Source: Clostridia bacterium
Lineage (GTDB): Bacteria; Bacillota; Clostridia; Oscillospirales; Acutalibacteraceae
Assembly (NCBI GenBank): GCA_017380575.1
Contig: JAFODS010000028.1
Coordinates: forward strand, 62,001-126,000
Length of the DNA stretch: 64,000 nucleotides
Direction: 5' to 3'
Shown here: positions 9,068-17,869 of the stretch, in pieces
How positions within the stretch are numbered: position 1 is the first letter of the stretch
How the letters are laid out: every line of letters begins with the position of its first letter
Translations under genes and position numbers: made by a program
The notes under the pieces: model-generated
The model's input: only the letters and a program-made list of their open reading frames with translations
Told to the model about the DNA's origin: nothing
Database searches by the model: none

Positions 9068-9364
9068 GAGTGCAAGAATCTGATTTTTCGGTCTTGCTCC
9101 CGATGACACATTAACAACTTTTCCGTTTTCAATAACCGCCAGCGTCGGTACACTGTAAACATCAAAAGCCTGTGCAAGCTCGGGTTCATTATCTATATTG
9201 ATTTTACCAATCAGGTACTGAGGATTTTCTTCTGCAATCTGCTCCACCAACGGTAAAACCATACGGCAGGGACCGCACCAATCTGCATAGAAGTCGAGAA
9301 GAACCTTCTTTTCACTTTTTAATATTTCTTCAAAATTATTTTTATTTACAATTACAGCTGACAT
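9056..9364 (-). CDS. trxA: Thioredoxin
   Basis: The 102-aa protein has the active site WCGPC in LLDFYADWCGPCRM, the cis-proline segment YSVPTLAVIENG and normal thioredoxin length. It reduces protein disulfides in the cytosol and is recharged by TrxB, encoded 1.6 kb away. The start at 9364 is preceded by AAGGA with good spacing. A longer in-frame reading back to 9454 would run through the promoter and operator and is not supported. Its 3' end overlaps the convergent Crp/Fnr gene by 12 bases, leaving no room for a terminator between them. Confidence 0.95.
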   Translation of the reverse strand: MSAVIVNKNNFEEILKSEKKVLLDFYADWCGPCRMVLPLVEQIAEENPQYLIGKINIDNEPELAQAFDVYSVPTLAVIENGKVVNVSSGARPKNQILALLEG

Positions 9365-9398
9365 AAACTGCACATCCTTTCTTTTCTTTGTGGTTTTA

Positions 9399-9439
9399 GT
9401 ATAACCGCTTTTTAAAAATAAATCTGTGACCAAGTCACA
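9399..9439 (-). promoter_or_regulatory. trxA promoter with Crp/Fnr-type operator
   Basis: On the minus strand TATACT (9399-9404) has only a weak ACAGAT at the -35 position (9422-9427). The palindrome TGTGACCAAGTCACA (9425-9439) overlaps it, centred about 41 bases before the predicted start. The geometry copies the trxB promoter: 28-29 bases between the -10 edge and the operator centre in both. Confidence 0.68.
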
Positions 9440-9461
9440 AATACAGCAAATCATACAAAAT

Positions 9462-9506
9462 AAGACCGGATTTTTTTACTGCAACACAGTTTAAAAATTC
9501 GGTCTT
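9462..9506. repeat. Imperfect 20-bp inverted repeat upstream of the glycosidase gene
   Basis: Arms 9462-9481 and 9487-9506 match at 17 of 20 positions around a CAACA loop, just upstream of the -35 box of the glycosidase promoter. It could be a regulator site or an RNA/DNA hairpin; no incoming plus-strand transcript needs terminating here. Confidence 0.45.
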
Positions 9507-9509
9507 TTG

Positions 9510-9538
9510 TTGATTTTTAAACAGTAAATTGCTATACT
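9510..9538 (+). promoter_or_regulatory. Promoter of the GH106-like gene
   Basis: TTGATT (9510-9515) and TATACT (9533-9538) with a 17-base spacer lie just before an AAGGAGG ribosome site (9554-9560). Confidence 0.65.
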
Positions 9539-9567
9539 GAATTTAATATGTTTAAGGAGGCAAATGT

Positions 9568-12500
9568 ATGCTTTATCCAAAAAATCAAGATGAAAAACTT
9601 AGCGTTGAGCTTTTTAAAAATCCGACATCCGAGTATCGCTGTACGCCGTTCTGGGCGTGGAACTGCGACCTTAAGCTGGATGAACTCAAAAAAGAAATTG
9701 ACTTTATGAAAGAAATGGGTATGGGCGGTTTCCATATGCATACACGTGTTGGTCAGTCCACACCGTACCTTTCAGATGATTATATGGCAAACATAAAGGG
9801 TTGCACCGAGAAGGCAAAGAAAGAAAATATGCTTGCCTGGCTTTACGACGAGGATAAGTGGCCCTCAGGCTTTGCAGGCGGCCTTGTTACAAAAAAGCCC
9901 GAAAACAGACAGAAATTCCTCCTCGGAACATTTGATCCGTCAAATGTAGAAGGTGTTTTTCTTGCAAAATACGATATAAAGCTTGACGACGAAGGATACC
10001 TCGCTTCATACAAAAAACTCAGTGAAAACGAAAAAGCAGCTGACAAAGAGTGGTATGTTTCCCTCGAAACCTCAAAATCCGATCCGTGGTACAACCTTGA
10101 AACATATGTTGACACACTTTCAAAATCTGCAATTGACGATTTCATTAATACAACACACGAAAGATATAAGGAAGTGGTTGGCGACGACTTCGGCACAACC
10201 GTTCCTGCGATTTTCACAGATGAGCCTCAGGTTTTCCGTAAGAGCTGTATAGACCATTCTCTTGACGCTGAAGACGTTAAATTCCCGTTTACAACCGATT
10301 TCCCCGAAACATATAAGGCTGCATACGGTGTTGATTTCTTCGATACTCTTCCCGAGCTTGTCTGGGAGAAAAAAGAAGGCTGCAGCCTTTCAAGATACCG
10401 CTATCACGACCATGCAACGGAAAGATTTGCCGAAGCATTCTGCGACAATGTTGGTTCATGGTGCAGCAACAACAATCTTCTTCTTACGGGTCATATGATG
10501 GAAGAGCCGACACTTGAAAGCCAGACCTGCGCTATCGGTGAAGCAATGCGTGCTTACCGTTCGTTCGGCCTCCCCGGAATCGATATGCTCTGCGACAGAA
10601 GAGAATTCACAACCGCAAAGCAGGCAGCAAGTGCAACACATCAGTTCGGATATCCCGGCGTTATGAGTGAGCTTTACGGCGTTACAAACTGGGACTTCGA
10701 CTTCAGAGGTCACAAACTTCAGGGCGACTGGCAGGCAGCACTCGGTGTAACAGTACGTGTACCGCATCTTTACTGGGTATCAATGAAGGGCGAAGCAAAG
10801 CGTGACTACCCTGCTTCAATCGGTCATCAGTCCGCATGGTATAAAGAGTATTCATACATTGAAGATCACTTTGCAAGAGTTAACACAATGCTCACAAGGG
10901 GCACTGCGGACATTAAAATAGGTGTTATTCATCCGATTGAGTCTTATTGGCTTCACTACGGTCCGACAGACAAAACAAGTGTTATCCGCGATGAAATGGA
11001 TGAACGATTCAGCCAGATTACAGAGTGGCTTCTTTACGGTACACTTGATTTTGATTTCATCTGCGAATCCTTGCTCGAGGAACAGTTCGGCGGTGCGGAC
11101 ACAAGCTTCAAAGTCGGAAAAATGGCATATGACGTTATCGTTGTTCCCGCCTGCGAAACTATCCGCAAAACTACACTTGACAAACTCAACGAATTCGCTT
11201 CAAACGGCGGCAAGGTAATCTTCATGGGTGAAATTCCCACAATGGTTGACGCTGTTTCTTCAGACGAACCGAAGGCACTTGCAGAAAAATGCGAATTAAT
11301 CAGCTGGAGCAAGTCAAAGCTTTTTGAAGTGCTTTCACCGTTCCGCACAGTAGATATCCGTGACGACAGAGGTAACCCTTCAGACAACCTTATGTATGCT
11401 CTTCGTAACGACGGTGACGGAAAGAATCTTTTCATCTGCCATATCAAAGACACACTCAGAACAGCTATCGATCAGGAAGAAAATTATACCGTAACAATCA
11501 AAGGTGAATTCAAGCCCGTTCTTATGGATTCACTCACGGGCGAAATTTCTGACTACCCTGCTTCATACGCTGACGGAAATACAATTCTTCAGTGGAATTG
11601 CTTCTCACAGTCAAGCATACTTCTTCGTCTTGAGCCGGGCAAGGCTGAATCTTCTGAAATCAAGGCAGAAGAAAAAGGTGAGCTTGAATACATAAATGAT
11701 GATATTGAAGTATTTCTTGACGAGCCTAACGTATGTGTACTCGATATGGCTGAGTGGAAAATTGACGACGGCGAATGGCAGAAAAAAGAAGAAATGCTTC
11801 GCCTTTGTGTCAAAGCCAAGGAAGATCTCGGTTTTTCAACTGACTCTGTTCACGGTGTTCAGCCTTGGGTTATGGGTAACGTTGAAGCTAAGAATACAAT
11901 CACAGTAAAAGCTACATTCAACTCCGACATTGAAGTTGAAAACGCAACACTTGCCCTTGAAGATTTTGACGACTGCGAAATTATCTTCAACGGAAATAAA
12001 ATTGAAAAAGTTGCTCAGGGTTACTTCGTTGACTTCTCAATCACAAAAGTAAACATCGGCAAAATCAACAAGGGCGAAAACACAGTCATTGTTACAAAAC
12101 CGTTCACAGTTGTTTCCAACGTTGAAAATATGTTCATCCTCGGCGACTTCGGCGTTCAGGTTGCTGGTACTGCAGTTAAGCTTACCGCACCGAACAACAA
12201 GATTCATTTCGGTGATCTTACATGTCAGGGATTCCCCTTCTACGGCGGTGTTATGACATACAGACTCAAGATTGACGGTGGTAAGGACACAAAGCTTTGT
12301 CTTGGACTTTTCAAAGCACCCTGCGTCTGCGCTGAGCTTGACGGAAAGAGAGTTGCAAACCTTTCGCTTTCTCCGCACTCTGTTGACCTCGGAAAACTTT
12401 CTGAAGGTGAACACACGCTTGACCTTATTGTATCGCTCAGCAGAATCAATACTTTCGGTACACTCCATATGTGCGACGGCAGACGTGATTGGTTCGGTCC

Positions 12501-12594
12501 TGACGGATGGTACACTGAGGACGAAGATTGGACATACGGTTATATGCTCAGGCCTACTGGTCTTATAACTGCACCTCGTATGTATAAAAAATAA
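9568..12594 (+). CDS. Large GH106-like (alpha-L-rhamnosidase-related) glycoside hydrolase
   Basis: The 1008-aa protein starts with the block TPFWAWNCDLKLDELKKEI followed by MGMGGFHMHTRVG, typical of clostridial proteins annotated as GH106-related glycosidases. A TIM-barrel-like half (to ~residue 430; FTDEPQVF, GHMMEE and MSELYGVTNWDFD carry candidate acidic residues) is followed by a GATase-like region and beta-rich C-terminal modules. No signal peptide is visible, so it should act in the cytosol on imported oligosaccharides. It is a single gene with its own promoter and terminator. The family call is from recalled sequence patterns; the exact substrate, rhamnose or another deoxy sugar, is not settled. 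Confidence 0.65.
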   Translation: MLYPKNQDEKLSVELFKNPTSEYRCTPFWAWNCDLKLDELKKEIDFMKEMGMGGFHMHTRVGQSTPYLSDDYMANIKGCTEKAKKENMLAWLYDEDKWPSGFAGGLVTKKPENRQKFLLGTFDPSNVEGVFLAKYDIKLDDEGYLASYKKLSENEKAADKEWYVSLETSKSDPWYNLETYVDTLSKSAIDDFINTTHERYKEVVGDDFGTTVPAIFTDEPQVFRKSCIDHSLDAEDVKFPFTTDFPETYKAAYGVDFFDTLPELVWEKKEGCSLSRYRYHDHATERFAEAFCDNVGSWCSNNNLLLTGHMMEEPTLESQTCAIGEAMRAYRSFGLPGIDMLCDRREFTTAKQAASATHQFGYPGVMSELYGVTNWDFDFRGHKLQGDWQAALGVTVRVPHLYWVSMKGEAKRDYPASIGHQSAWYKEYSYIEDHFARVNTMLTRGTADIKIGVIHPIESYWLHYGPTDKTSVIRDEMDERFSQITEWLLYGTLDFDFICESLLEEQFGGADTSFKVGKMAYDVIVVPACETIRKTTLDKLNEFASNGGKVIFMGEIPTMVDAVSSDEPKALAEKCELISWSKSKLFEVLSPFRTVDIRDDRGNPSDNLMYALRNDGDGKNLFICHIKDTLRTAIDQEENYTVTIKGEFKPVLMDSLTGEISDYPASYADGNTILQWNCFSQSSILLRLEPGKAESSEIKAEEKGELEYINDDIEVFLDEPNVCVLDMAEWKIDDGEWQKKEEMLRLCVKAKEDLGFSTDSVHGVQPWVMGNVEAKNTITVKATFNSDIEVENATLALEDFDDCEIIFNGNKIEKVAQGYFVDFSITKVNIGKINKGENTVIVTKPFTVVSNVENMFILGDFGVQVAGTAVKLTAPNNKIHFGDLTCQGFPFYGGVMTYRLKIDGGKDTKLCLGLFKAPCVCAELDGKRVANLSLSPHSVDLGKLSEGEHTLDLIVSLSRINTFGTLHMCDGRRDWFGPDGWYTEDEDWTYGYMLRPTGLITAPRMYKK

Positions 12595-12605
12595 GATATA
12601 AAGCT

Positions 12606-12640
12606 TACCGCCTGCTGAAAACCAGCAGGCGGTATTTTTT
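12606..12640 (+). terminator. Terminator after the glycosidase gene
   Basis: A 12-bp perfect stem (12606-12617 with 12623-12634), AAAAC loop, is followed by a T run to 12640. Confidence 0.9.
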
Positions 12641-12682
12641 ATAAGCTATTAAGAATTTTTAGAACGCACTCAAGCTCTGATT

Positions 12683-13327
12683 TTAAAGTTTTGAGAAACC
12701 GAAGTTATTTATAAGTGCATCAATTTTCTGCTTCTGTTTGCAAAGCGGACAATCGTGGAAAGAAACCGTGAAGTATCCCGGAATATCGTTCGGGTCAAAT
12801 ACTGAATTTACGGGATAACCACCGCATTCTTTCTTTGTTGCGAAAATTGAAGCGATTCCGACAACTTCGCCGCCGTAATATCTGATAGCTTCAATTGCCG
12901 AATTAGCTGTGTAACCTGTTGCAACTGAAACAGCGAGTATGAGGACGTGCTTACCCTGAATCATCGGAGCATAGTTATCTCTAAAAATAAGCTGAGAAGC
13001 ACCTGTCATTTCAGGAGTAACAACATAAATTGTCTGGTGAGCATTGATGTTCATAAAGTTGTTTTCAGTAAGCTCATCAGCAAGGCAGGTACCGATTACC
13101 TCAGTACCGTCAAGGCAAAGGATTGTGTCGATAATCTGAGTGTTATAGTTATAATTTCTGCAAAGCTCTTTAGCAACAGCTCTTGCCTCGGAAAGACGTG
13201 ATTTCTGTGCAGCAACATCGATATAATAGTTACTGTGAGAATGGTTAGAAGCAAAATGTCCTTCCATTACACGAAGATGCAGATCATTACTTTTGGTTTT
13301 GATTTTGATTACGTTTTTTTCAGGCAT
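12683..13327 (-). CDS. Phosphoribosyltransferase-like protein (orotate PRT-like)
   Basis: The 214-aa protein shows a PRTase-like core: an N-terminal GHFASNHSHSNYYID segment, a central LCLDGTEVIG, and the PRPP-loop region HVLILAVSVATGYTANSAIEA followed by GGEVVGIASIFA. The loop lacks the usual paired acidic residues (DD or DE before the TTG/TG), replaced by AVSVATG. A CPLC motif lies near the C terminus. The start is ATG 13327, 8 bases after GAGG; a GTG at 13336 lies inside the ribosome site. It may be a regulator or binding protein rather than an active transferase. It stands alone, with about 180 bases separating it from the end of the glycan operon. Confidence 0.7.
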   Translation of the reverse strand: MPEKNVIKIKTKSNDLHLRVMEGHFASNHSHSNYYIDVAAQKSRLSEARAVAKELCRNYNYNTQIIDTILCLDGTEVIGTCLADELTENNFMNINAHQTIYVVTPEMTGASQLIFRDNYAPMIQGKHVLILAVSVATGYTANSAIEAIRYYGGEVVGIASIFATKKECGGYPVNSVFDPNDIPGYFTVSFHDCPLCKQKQKIDALINNFGFSKL

Positions 13328-13456
13328 ACTGAACACCTCTTTAAAGAATTGTACATAAGATTATGTGTTATTATTTTACAATATATGCACAATAATTTCA
13401 ATAGTGTTTTAAAAATTTTTATTATAAATAAATAATTTCTTGTAACTTCCCTTCTG

Positions 13457-13504
13457 TAAAAAACAAGCCGATATATTAATCTTTGCAGAGAAATACATCG
13501 GCTT
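13457..13504 (-). terminator. Terminator of the glycan biosynthesis operon
   Basis: On the minus strand arms 13492-13504 and 13465-13477 pair at 12 of 13 positions and are followed by GTTTTTT. It lies 8 bases past the stop at 13512 and marks the 3' end of the operon. The rest of 13328-13511 is AT-rich with no gene seen. Confidence 0.8.
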
Positions 13505-13511
13505 TATAAAA

Positions 13512-14252
13512 TCACTGATCAGCAATACCCTTATATTCTTTTTTCACCTTTTCATAGCTTTCAAGGTTGCCTATATCGTATCGCTTACCGAGCATCTCCA
13601 TTGCATAAACAGTAGTTTTAGTGCAAAGCCAAGCAATGTAACTTCCCGGTGCATCTGTTCCGCAACCGCTTTCTATGCCTTCGGACACAAGGCGCGCATC
13701 CTCTTTTGTGTAATAATAGAACGGCGGACAGCACCAGTTTGTTGCAGGTGTCGGTGATTTTTCCGTCATACTGAGCACCTTGTCATCACCGTCAATTGCG
13801 ACTACTCCGCATTTCAGAAGCTTCTGAAACTCAGGCTCGTAGTAACGCATAATGCAGGACGCGTTCTTTTCCTTAGCGTAGTGTATAAACTTCGTCAGAC
13901 TGAAATCAAGGACATTGTCCCCTGCTATAACAAGCATATCGTCATCAATTTCGAGACTTTCAAGCGCAAACTGAATATCTTTAACCGCACCGAGGCGAGT
14001 TTCGTTTGATGATGTGCCGTCGTCCACAACAGTTACTTTCTGCTTCTTTGTCTTTGCCCATTCATCAAAATGACAGGCATATTTGTGGTTTGATATGACT
14101 ATATACTCGTCCACCAATCCCGACTCATCAATATCATCAACGAGCCAATCAAGTATGGTCTTGTCACCAACCGTAAGAAGCGGTTTCGGAAAATTTTCAG
14201 TTAAAGGATAAAGCCGCGTTGCATAGCCCGCAGCAAGAATAAGACATTTCAT
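13512..14252 (-). CDS. Sugar-1-phosphate nucleotidyltransferase
   Basis: The 246-aa protein opens with the nucleotidyltransferase signature LILAAGYATRLYPLT and FPKPLL, followed by AGDNVLDFSL. It should join a sugar 1-phosphate to an NTP to give an NDP-sugar and pyrophosphate. It ends 7 bases after a GHMP sugar kinase of the galactokinase type, so the two probably form a kinase/pyrophosphorylase salvage pair. It is the last gene of the 24-gene operon. The base and sugar cannot be told from sequence; it resembles the MurU/RmlA-like small nucleotidyltransferases. Confidence 0.85.
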   Translation of the reverse strand: MKCLILAAGYATRLYPLTENFPKPLLTVGDKTILDWLVDDIDESGLVDEYIVISNHKYACHFDEWAKTKKQKVTVVDDGTSSNETRLGAVKDIQFALESLEIDDDMLVIAGDNVLDFSLTKFIHYAKEKNASCIMRYYEPEFQKLLKCGVVAIDGDDKVLSMTEKSPTPATNWCCPPFYYYTKEDARLVSEGIESGCGTDAPGSYIAWLCTKTTVYAMEMLGKRYDIGNLESYEKVKKEYKGIADQ

Positions 14253-14258
14253 AATTTA

Positions 14259-15440
14259 TCATCCCTCAAGATTTATACCGTCCGCACTTTCGCAGATATG
14301 GCAGGAAAACTTACCTTCAAGCTCCGGAAAAGCCTTAAGATATTCTGTTGTTACTGTTTCAACAATATTTTCTTCGTATGCAGGGTCAATCAAAGCCATA
14401 CAACAGCCTTTGAAGCCTGCACCTGAGAATCGACCGCCATAGATGCCCTTTTGTTTTGTCATTATCTCATAAAGAGTTATCAACTCAGGAGAACCTGTTT
14501 CCCAGTTTTCGATTGAAGATTTTCCACTTTCAAACGAAAGCCTGCCGAATTCTTCAATATCTCCCCTGCGCCAGGCTTCAGCACCTTCCTGCACACGGAA
14601 GAATTCCGTATACCAATGTTCAGCGCGTTTTCGCCAGTTTTCGGGAAGCTTGTCCTTATACTGAAGGTAAACGTCATAAGGAACATCACGAAGATGTGTT
14701 TCTTCGAACTTGCCGTAATCCATACCTGCATAAGCTTTGAGTGCATACGCGGCACTTCGGCATTCGTCTACCCTCATATTGAAAGCAGAACCCGCAAGAC
14801 TGCGTTCAATTCCGCTGAAGAAAATCGCAATCTTATACGGTTTCATACAGGGATGCTGCGGAATGAGTTCATATGTGTCATCCTGCAAATCCATATATAA
14901 CAGGTTGTCTTTTCTACAATAAATCTCACACGACTGATCAAGCTTGCCGCAGGAAACACCGACGTATTTATTTTCAGCTTCCTGAGAAATTGCTATAAGC
15001 TCAGGCGGAGTAAGGATTATCCCGTTCATCTTACAAAGAGCAGATAAAAACGTAATAATAACCGCTGCAGATGAGGACAAACCTCCTATCGGAAGTTCAC
15101 CGTCAACAACTGCACAAAGTCCGCGACGCAACGGATAACGTTTATCAAGAGCTATCGTTGCACCCCTGAGGTGGTCAGCCCAGTCGCCCTGCTTTTCCGA
15201 AGGAGTTGCCTGAACATGCCACTGTGCACGCTTTTCAAACTGCAAAGACTGAATTTCGATAACACCGTTTTCCTTCGGGCCGTAGGCTATATTAACCCCC
15301 TTGTTAATTGCCATTCCTGTAATTTTGCCGAGCTGATGGTCACTGTGCGCACCGATCGGACAGATTCGGTACGGGGTGAATGCAACACACTGAGGGGATT
15401 TTTTATATATTTTTTCGAATAAATAAGCTGACGCTGTCAT
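14259..15440 (-). CDS. GHMP sugar kinase, galactokinase-like
   Basis: The 393-aa protein has the galactokinase-type N-terminal motif RICPIGAHSDHQLG (usually RVNLIGEHTDY), the ATP loop PIGGLSSSAAV and a C-terminal GGRFSGAGFKGC glycine motif, so all three GHMP motifs are present. It should phosphorylate C1 of a free sugar. The altered substrate motif (AHSDHQ) argues for a sugar other than galactose. The start is ATG 15440 behind AAGGTG; a GTG at 15449 lies in that ribosome site. It is paired with the downstream nucleotidyltransferase inside the glycan operon, suggesting activation of a salvaged sugar to an NDP-sugar. Confidence 0.85.
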   Translation of the reverse strand: MTASAYLFEKIYKKSPQCVAFTPYRICPIGAHSDHQLGKITGMAINKGVNIAYGPKENGVIEIQSLQFEKRAQWHVQATPSEKQGDWADHLRGATIALDKRYPLRRGLCAVVDGELPIGGLSSSAAVIITFLSALCKMNGIILTPPELIAISQEAENKYVGVSCGKLDQSCEIYCRKDNLLYMDLQDDTYELIPQHPCMKPYKIAIFFSGIERSLAGSAFNMRVDECRSAAYALKAYAGMDYGKFEETHLRDVPYDVYLQYKDKLPENWRKRAEHWYTEFFRVQEGAEAWRRGDIEEFGRLSFESGKSSIENWETGSPELITLYEIMTKQKGIYGGRFSGAGFKGCCMALIDPAYEENIVETVTTEYLKAFPELEGKFSCHICESADGINLEG

Positions 15441-15467
15441 AGTTTTCACCTTTTATTCTAAATAAAG

Positions 15468-16652
15468 TCAGAACTTTCTCCAGACCATTTTATCCACAAC
15501 ACCGGTATAAGACTGAATAATTTTAACAACCTTTGTGCTGACGTTTTCTTCCACGTAATCAGGCACAGGCATCCCGTAATCACCGCTGTCATTCATATCT
15601 ACAGCTGTAGTTACTGCCTGAAGAAGACTCTTTTCATCGATACCTGCAAGAACAAAGCAAGCCTTATCAAGAGCTTCGGGACGTTCGGTAGATGTCCTTA
15701 TGCAAACAGCCGGGAACGGATGACCTACACTTGTAAAGAAGCTTGATTCTTCGGGAAGTGTACCGCTGTCCGAAACAACCGCGTAAGCATTCATCTGCAG
15801 TTTATTATAATCGTGGAAGCCGAGAGGCTCATTCCTGATTACTCTCTTATCAAGCACAAAACCGCTTTTTTCAAGACGGTTACGGCTTCTCGGATGGCAG
15901 GAATAAAGAATCGGCATATCATATTTTTCTGCCAGCTTATTTATAGCATTAAACAAACTGAGGAAATTCTTTTCTGTATCAATATTTTCTTCTCTGTGAG
16001 CAGAAAGTAAAATATACTTTTTCGGTTCAAGACCAAGACGTTCAAGAACATCGCTCGCCTCAATTTCAGAAAGATTCTGATGAAGCACCTCTGCCATAGG
16101 AGAGCCCGTTACATAGGTACGCTCCTTCGGGAGTCCGCATTCATGAAGATATTTTCTTGCGTGTTCACTGTATGCAAGGTTGACATCAGAAATAATATCA
16201 ACAATACGGCGGTTAGTTTCTTCCGGCAAGCACTCATCCTTGCATCTGTTACCTGCTTCCATATGAAAAATCGGTATATGAAGTCTTTTAGCCGCAATTG
16301 CCGAAAGGCAGGAATTTGTATCACCGAGAATCAGAAGAGCATCCGGCTTTATCTCTGCCATAAGCTTGTATGAACAGTTAATGATATTTCCGACTGTTGC
16401 ACCGAGATCATCGCCCACGGCATTCATATATACTTCAGGATCAGCAAGCTTAAGGTCTCTGAAAAAAACTCCGTTGAGATTGTAGTCATAATTCTGACCT
16501 GTATGCGCAAGAACAGTATCAAAATATTTACGGCACTTGTTTATAACAGCTGCAAGGCGGATAATTTCCGGTCTTGTTCCGACGATAATAAGAAGCTTCA
16601 GTTTGCCATTATTCTGAAATTTTATATCACTGTAATCAAGTTTAATATCCAT
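15468..16652 (-). CDS. capG: UDP-N-acetylglucosamine 2-epimerase family (CapG-like)
   Basis: The 394-aa non-hydrolysing epimerase shows VGTRPEIIRLAAV, HTGQNYD, HMEAGNRCKDECLPEETNR, LSAHREENID and SDSGTLPEES, all family hallmarks. Directly upstream on the strand lie CapF- and CapE-type genes, so here it most likely performs the last epimerisation to UDP-N-acetyl-L-fucosamine, as CapG does in Staphylococcus aureus type 5/8 capsule. WecB/MnaA activity (UDP-ManNAc) is the alternative if context is ignored. It acts in the cytosol. Confidence 0.88.
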   Translation of the reverse strand: MDIKLDYSDIKFQNNGKLKLLIIVGTRPEIIRLAAVINKCRKYFDTVLAHTGQNYDYNLNGVFFRDLKLADPEVYMNAVGDDLGATVGNIINCSYKLMAEIKPDALLILGDTNSCLSAIAAKRLHIPIFHMEAGNRCKDECLPEETNRRIVDIISDVNLAYSEHARKYLHECGLPKERTYVTGSPMAEVLHQNLSEIEASDVLERLGLEPKKYILLSAHREENIDTEKNFLSLFNAINKLAEKYDMPILYSCHPRSRNRLEKSGFVLDKRVIRNEPLGFHDYNKLQMNAYAVVSDSGTLPEESSFFTSVGHPFPAVCIRTSTERPEALDKACFVLAGIDEKSLLQAVTTAVDMNDSGDYGMPVPDYVEENVSTKVVKIIQSYTGVVDKMVWRKF

Positions 16653-16667
16653 TTGAAATCCCTTTCA

Positions 16668-17867
16668 TTATTCAACAATTTCAAAAAATGTATCGGGATG
16701 CTTCGGATCGAACTGCTCGTTCGCCCACATAACCGTTACAAGATTTTCAGTTTCTGAAAGATTAATTATGTTATGCGTATAACCGGGAAGCACATGAATT
16801 GCTTCGATTTTGTCCCCACTGACTTCGAAATTCATAATCTCATCGGTGCCGATTTTCCTCTCCTGAATGAGGCCGTGACCGCTTACCACAATAAAGAATT
16901 CCCATTTAGAATGATGCCAGTGCTGACCCTTTGTTATACCCGGCTTAGATATGTTAACTGAAAACTGACCGCATTTTTCCGTCTTAAGAAGCTCGGTAAA
17001 GCTTCCTCTTTCGTCCGAATTCATTTTCAAAGGGAATGAAACCTTTTCTTGAGGAAGATAGGATAAGAAAGTACTGTAAAGCTTCTTCGCAAATGAATTA
17101 TCAGGAATTTCAGGCATTACCAATGTGCTTGTCTGACTTTTGAAAGCTTCAAGTAAATCAACAATTTCACCGAGAGTTACCTTGTGAGTAACGGGAGCAG
17201 CACAGTATTTTCCATCTTCGCAAAGTACAGTTTCGATTCCGTCAAACGTGCAGCGATGCTCTTTATTTTCAAGAGCATCAAGCATTTCAGCAACCAGGTC
17301 ATCAATATAAAGAAGCTCAAGCTGAACCGCTCGATCACTTACGGTTATAGGAAGGTCGTTTGCAATATTGTTACAGAAGGTTGCAACAGCACTATTATAA
17401 TTTGGTCTGCACCATTTGCCGAAAAGATTCGGAAAACGGTAAACATAAACCTTCGCCCCTGTTTCTAAGCTGTATGCAAAAAGCAGGTCCTCGCCAGCCT
17501 TTTTGCTTCTGCCATAATCACTGTCATAACGGCCTATGCAGGTCGCTTGGATTGAAGATGAAATCATCACAGGACAAGTATTATTATACTTTTTAAGTGT
17601 TTCGAGGAGTTCGGAAGCAAACCCGAAATTACCCTGCATAAACTCTTCCGTGTTCTGAGGACGGTTAATTCCTGCAAGATTGAAAACAAAATCAGCTTTT
17701 GCACAATATTCATCAAGCAAAGCTTTATCCGTATCAACATCGAACTCGAAAATCTCGTCTATTTTAATTTCCGGACGTGTTCTGTCTTTACCGTCGCGAA
17801 TATTTTTAAGGCCGGCACAAAGGTTTTTACCAACGAACCCTTTTGCTCCTGTTACAAGTATATTCAT
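16668..17867 (-). CDS. capF: CapF-like bifunctional epimerase/reductase with cupin domain
   Basis: The 399-aa protein combines a Rossmann SDR domain (MNILVTGAKGFVGKNL at the N terminus, YGRSKKAGE with the YxxxK pair near 140) and a C-terminal cupin (~residues 285-399; DERGSFTE, GQHWHHSKWEFF with metal-binding His). This fusion is the hallmark of CapF, which reduces and 3-epimerises the CapE product toward UDP-L-FucNAc. It is placed 2 bases after capE and 15 bases before capG, so the three enzymes are translated from one message. Confidence 0.92.
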   Translation of the reverse strand: MNILVTGAKGFVGKNLCAGLKNIRDGKDRTRPEIKIDEIFEFDVDTDKALLDEYCAKADFVFNLAGINRPQNTEEFMQGNFGFASELLETLKKYNNTCPVMISSSIQATCIGRYDSDYGRSKKAGEDLLFAYSLETGAKVYVYRFPNLFGKWCRPNYNSAVATFCNNIANDLPITVSDRAVQLELLYIDDLVAEMLDALENKEHRCTFDGIETVLCEDGKYCAAPVTHKVTLGEIVDLLEAFKSQTSTLVMPEIPDNSFAKKLYSTFLSYLPQEKVSFPLKMNSDERGSFTELLKTEKCGQFSVNISKPGITKGQHWHHSKWEFFIVVSGHGLIQERKIGTDEIMNFEVSGDKIEAIHVLPGYTHNIINLSETENLVTVMWANEQFDPKHPDTFFEIVE

Positions 17868-17869
17868 AC

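Noticed and set aside
9056-9454. Longer 132-codon thioredoxin with an N-terminal extension
   Set aside because: The extension would pass through the -10 box and the palindrome; the ATG at 9364 has a good ribosome site and gives the standard thioredoxin length.
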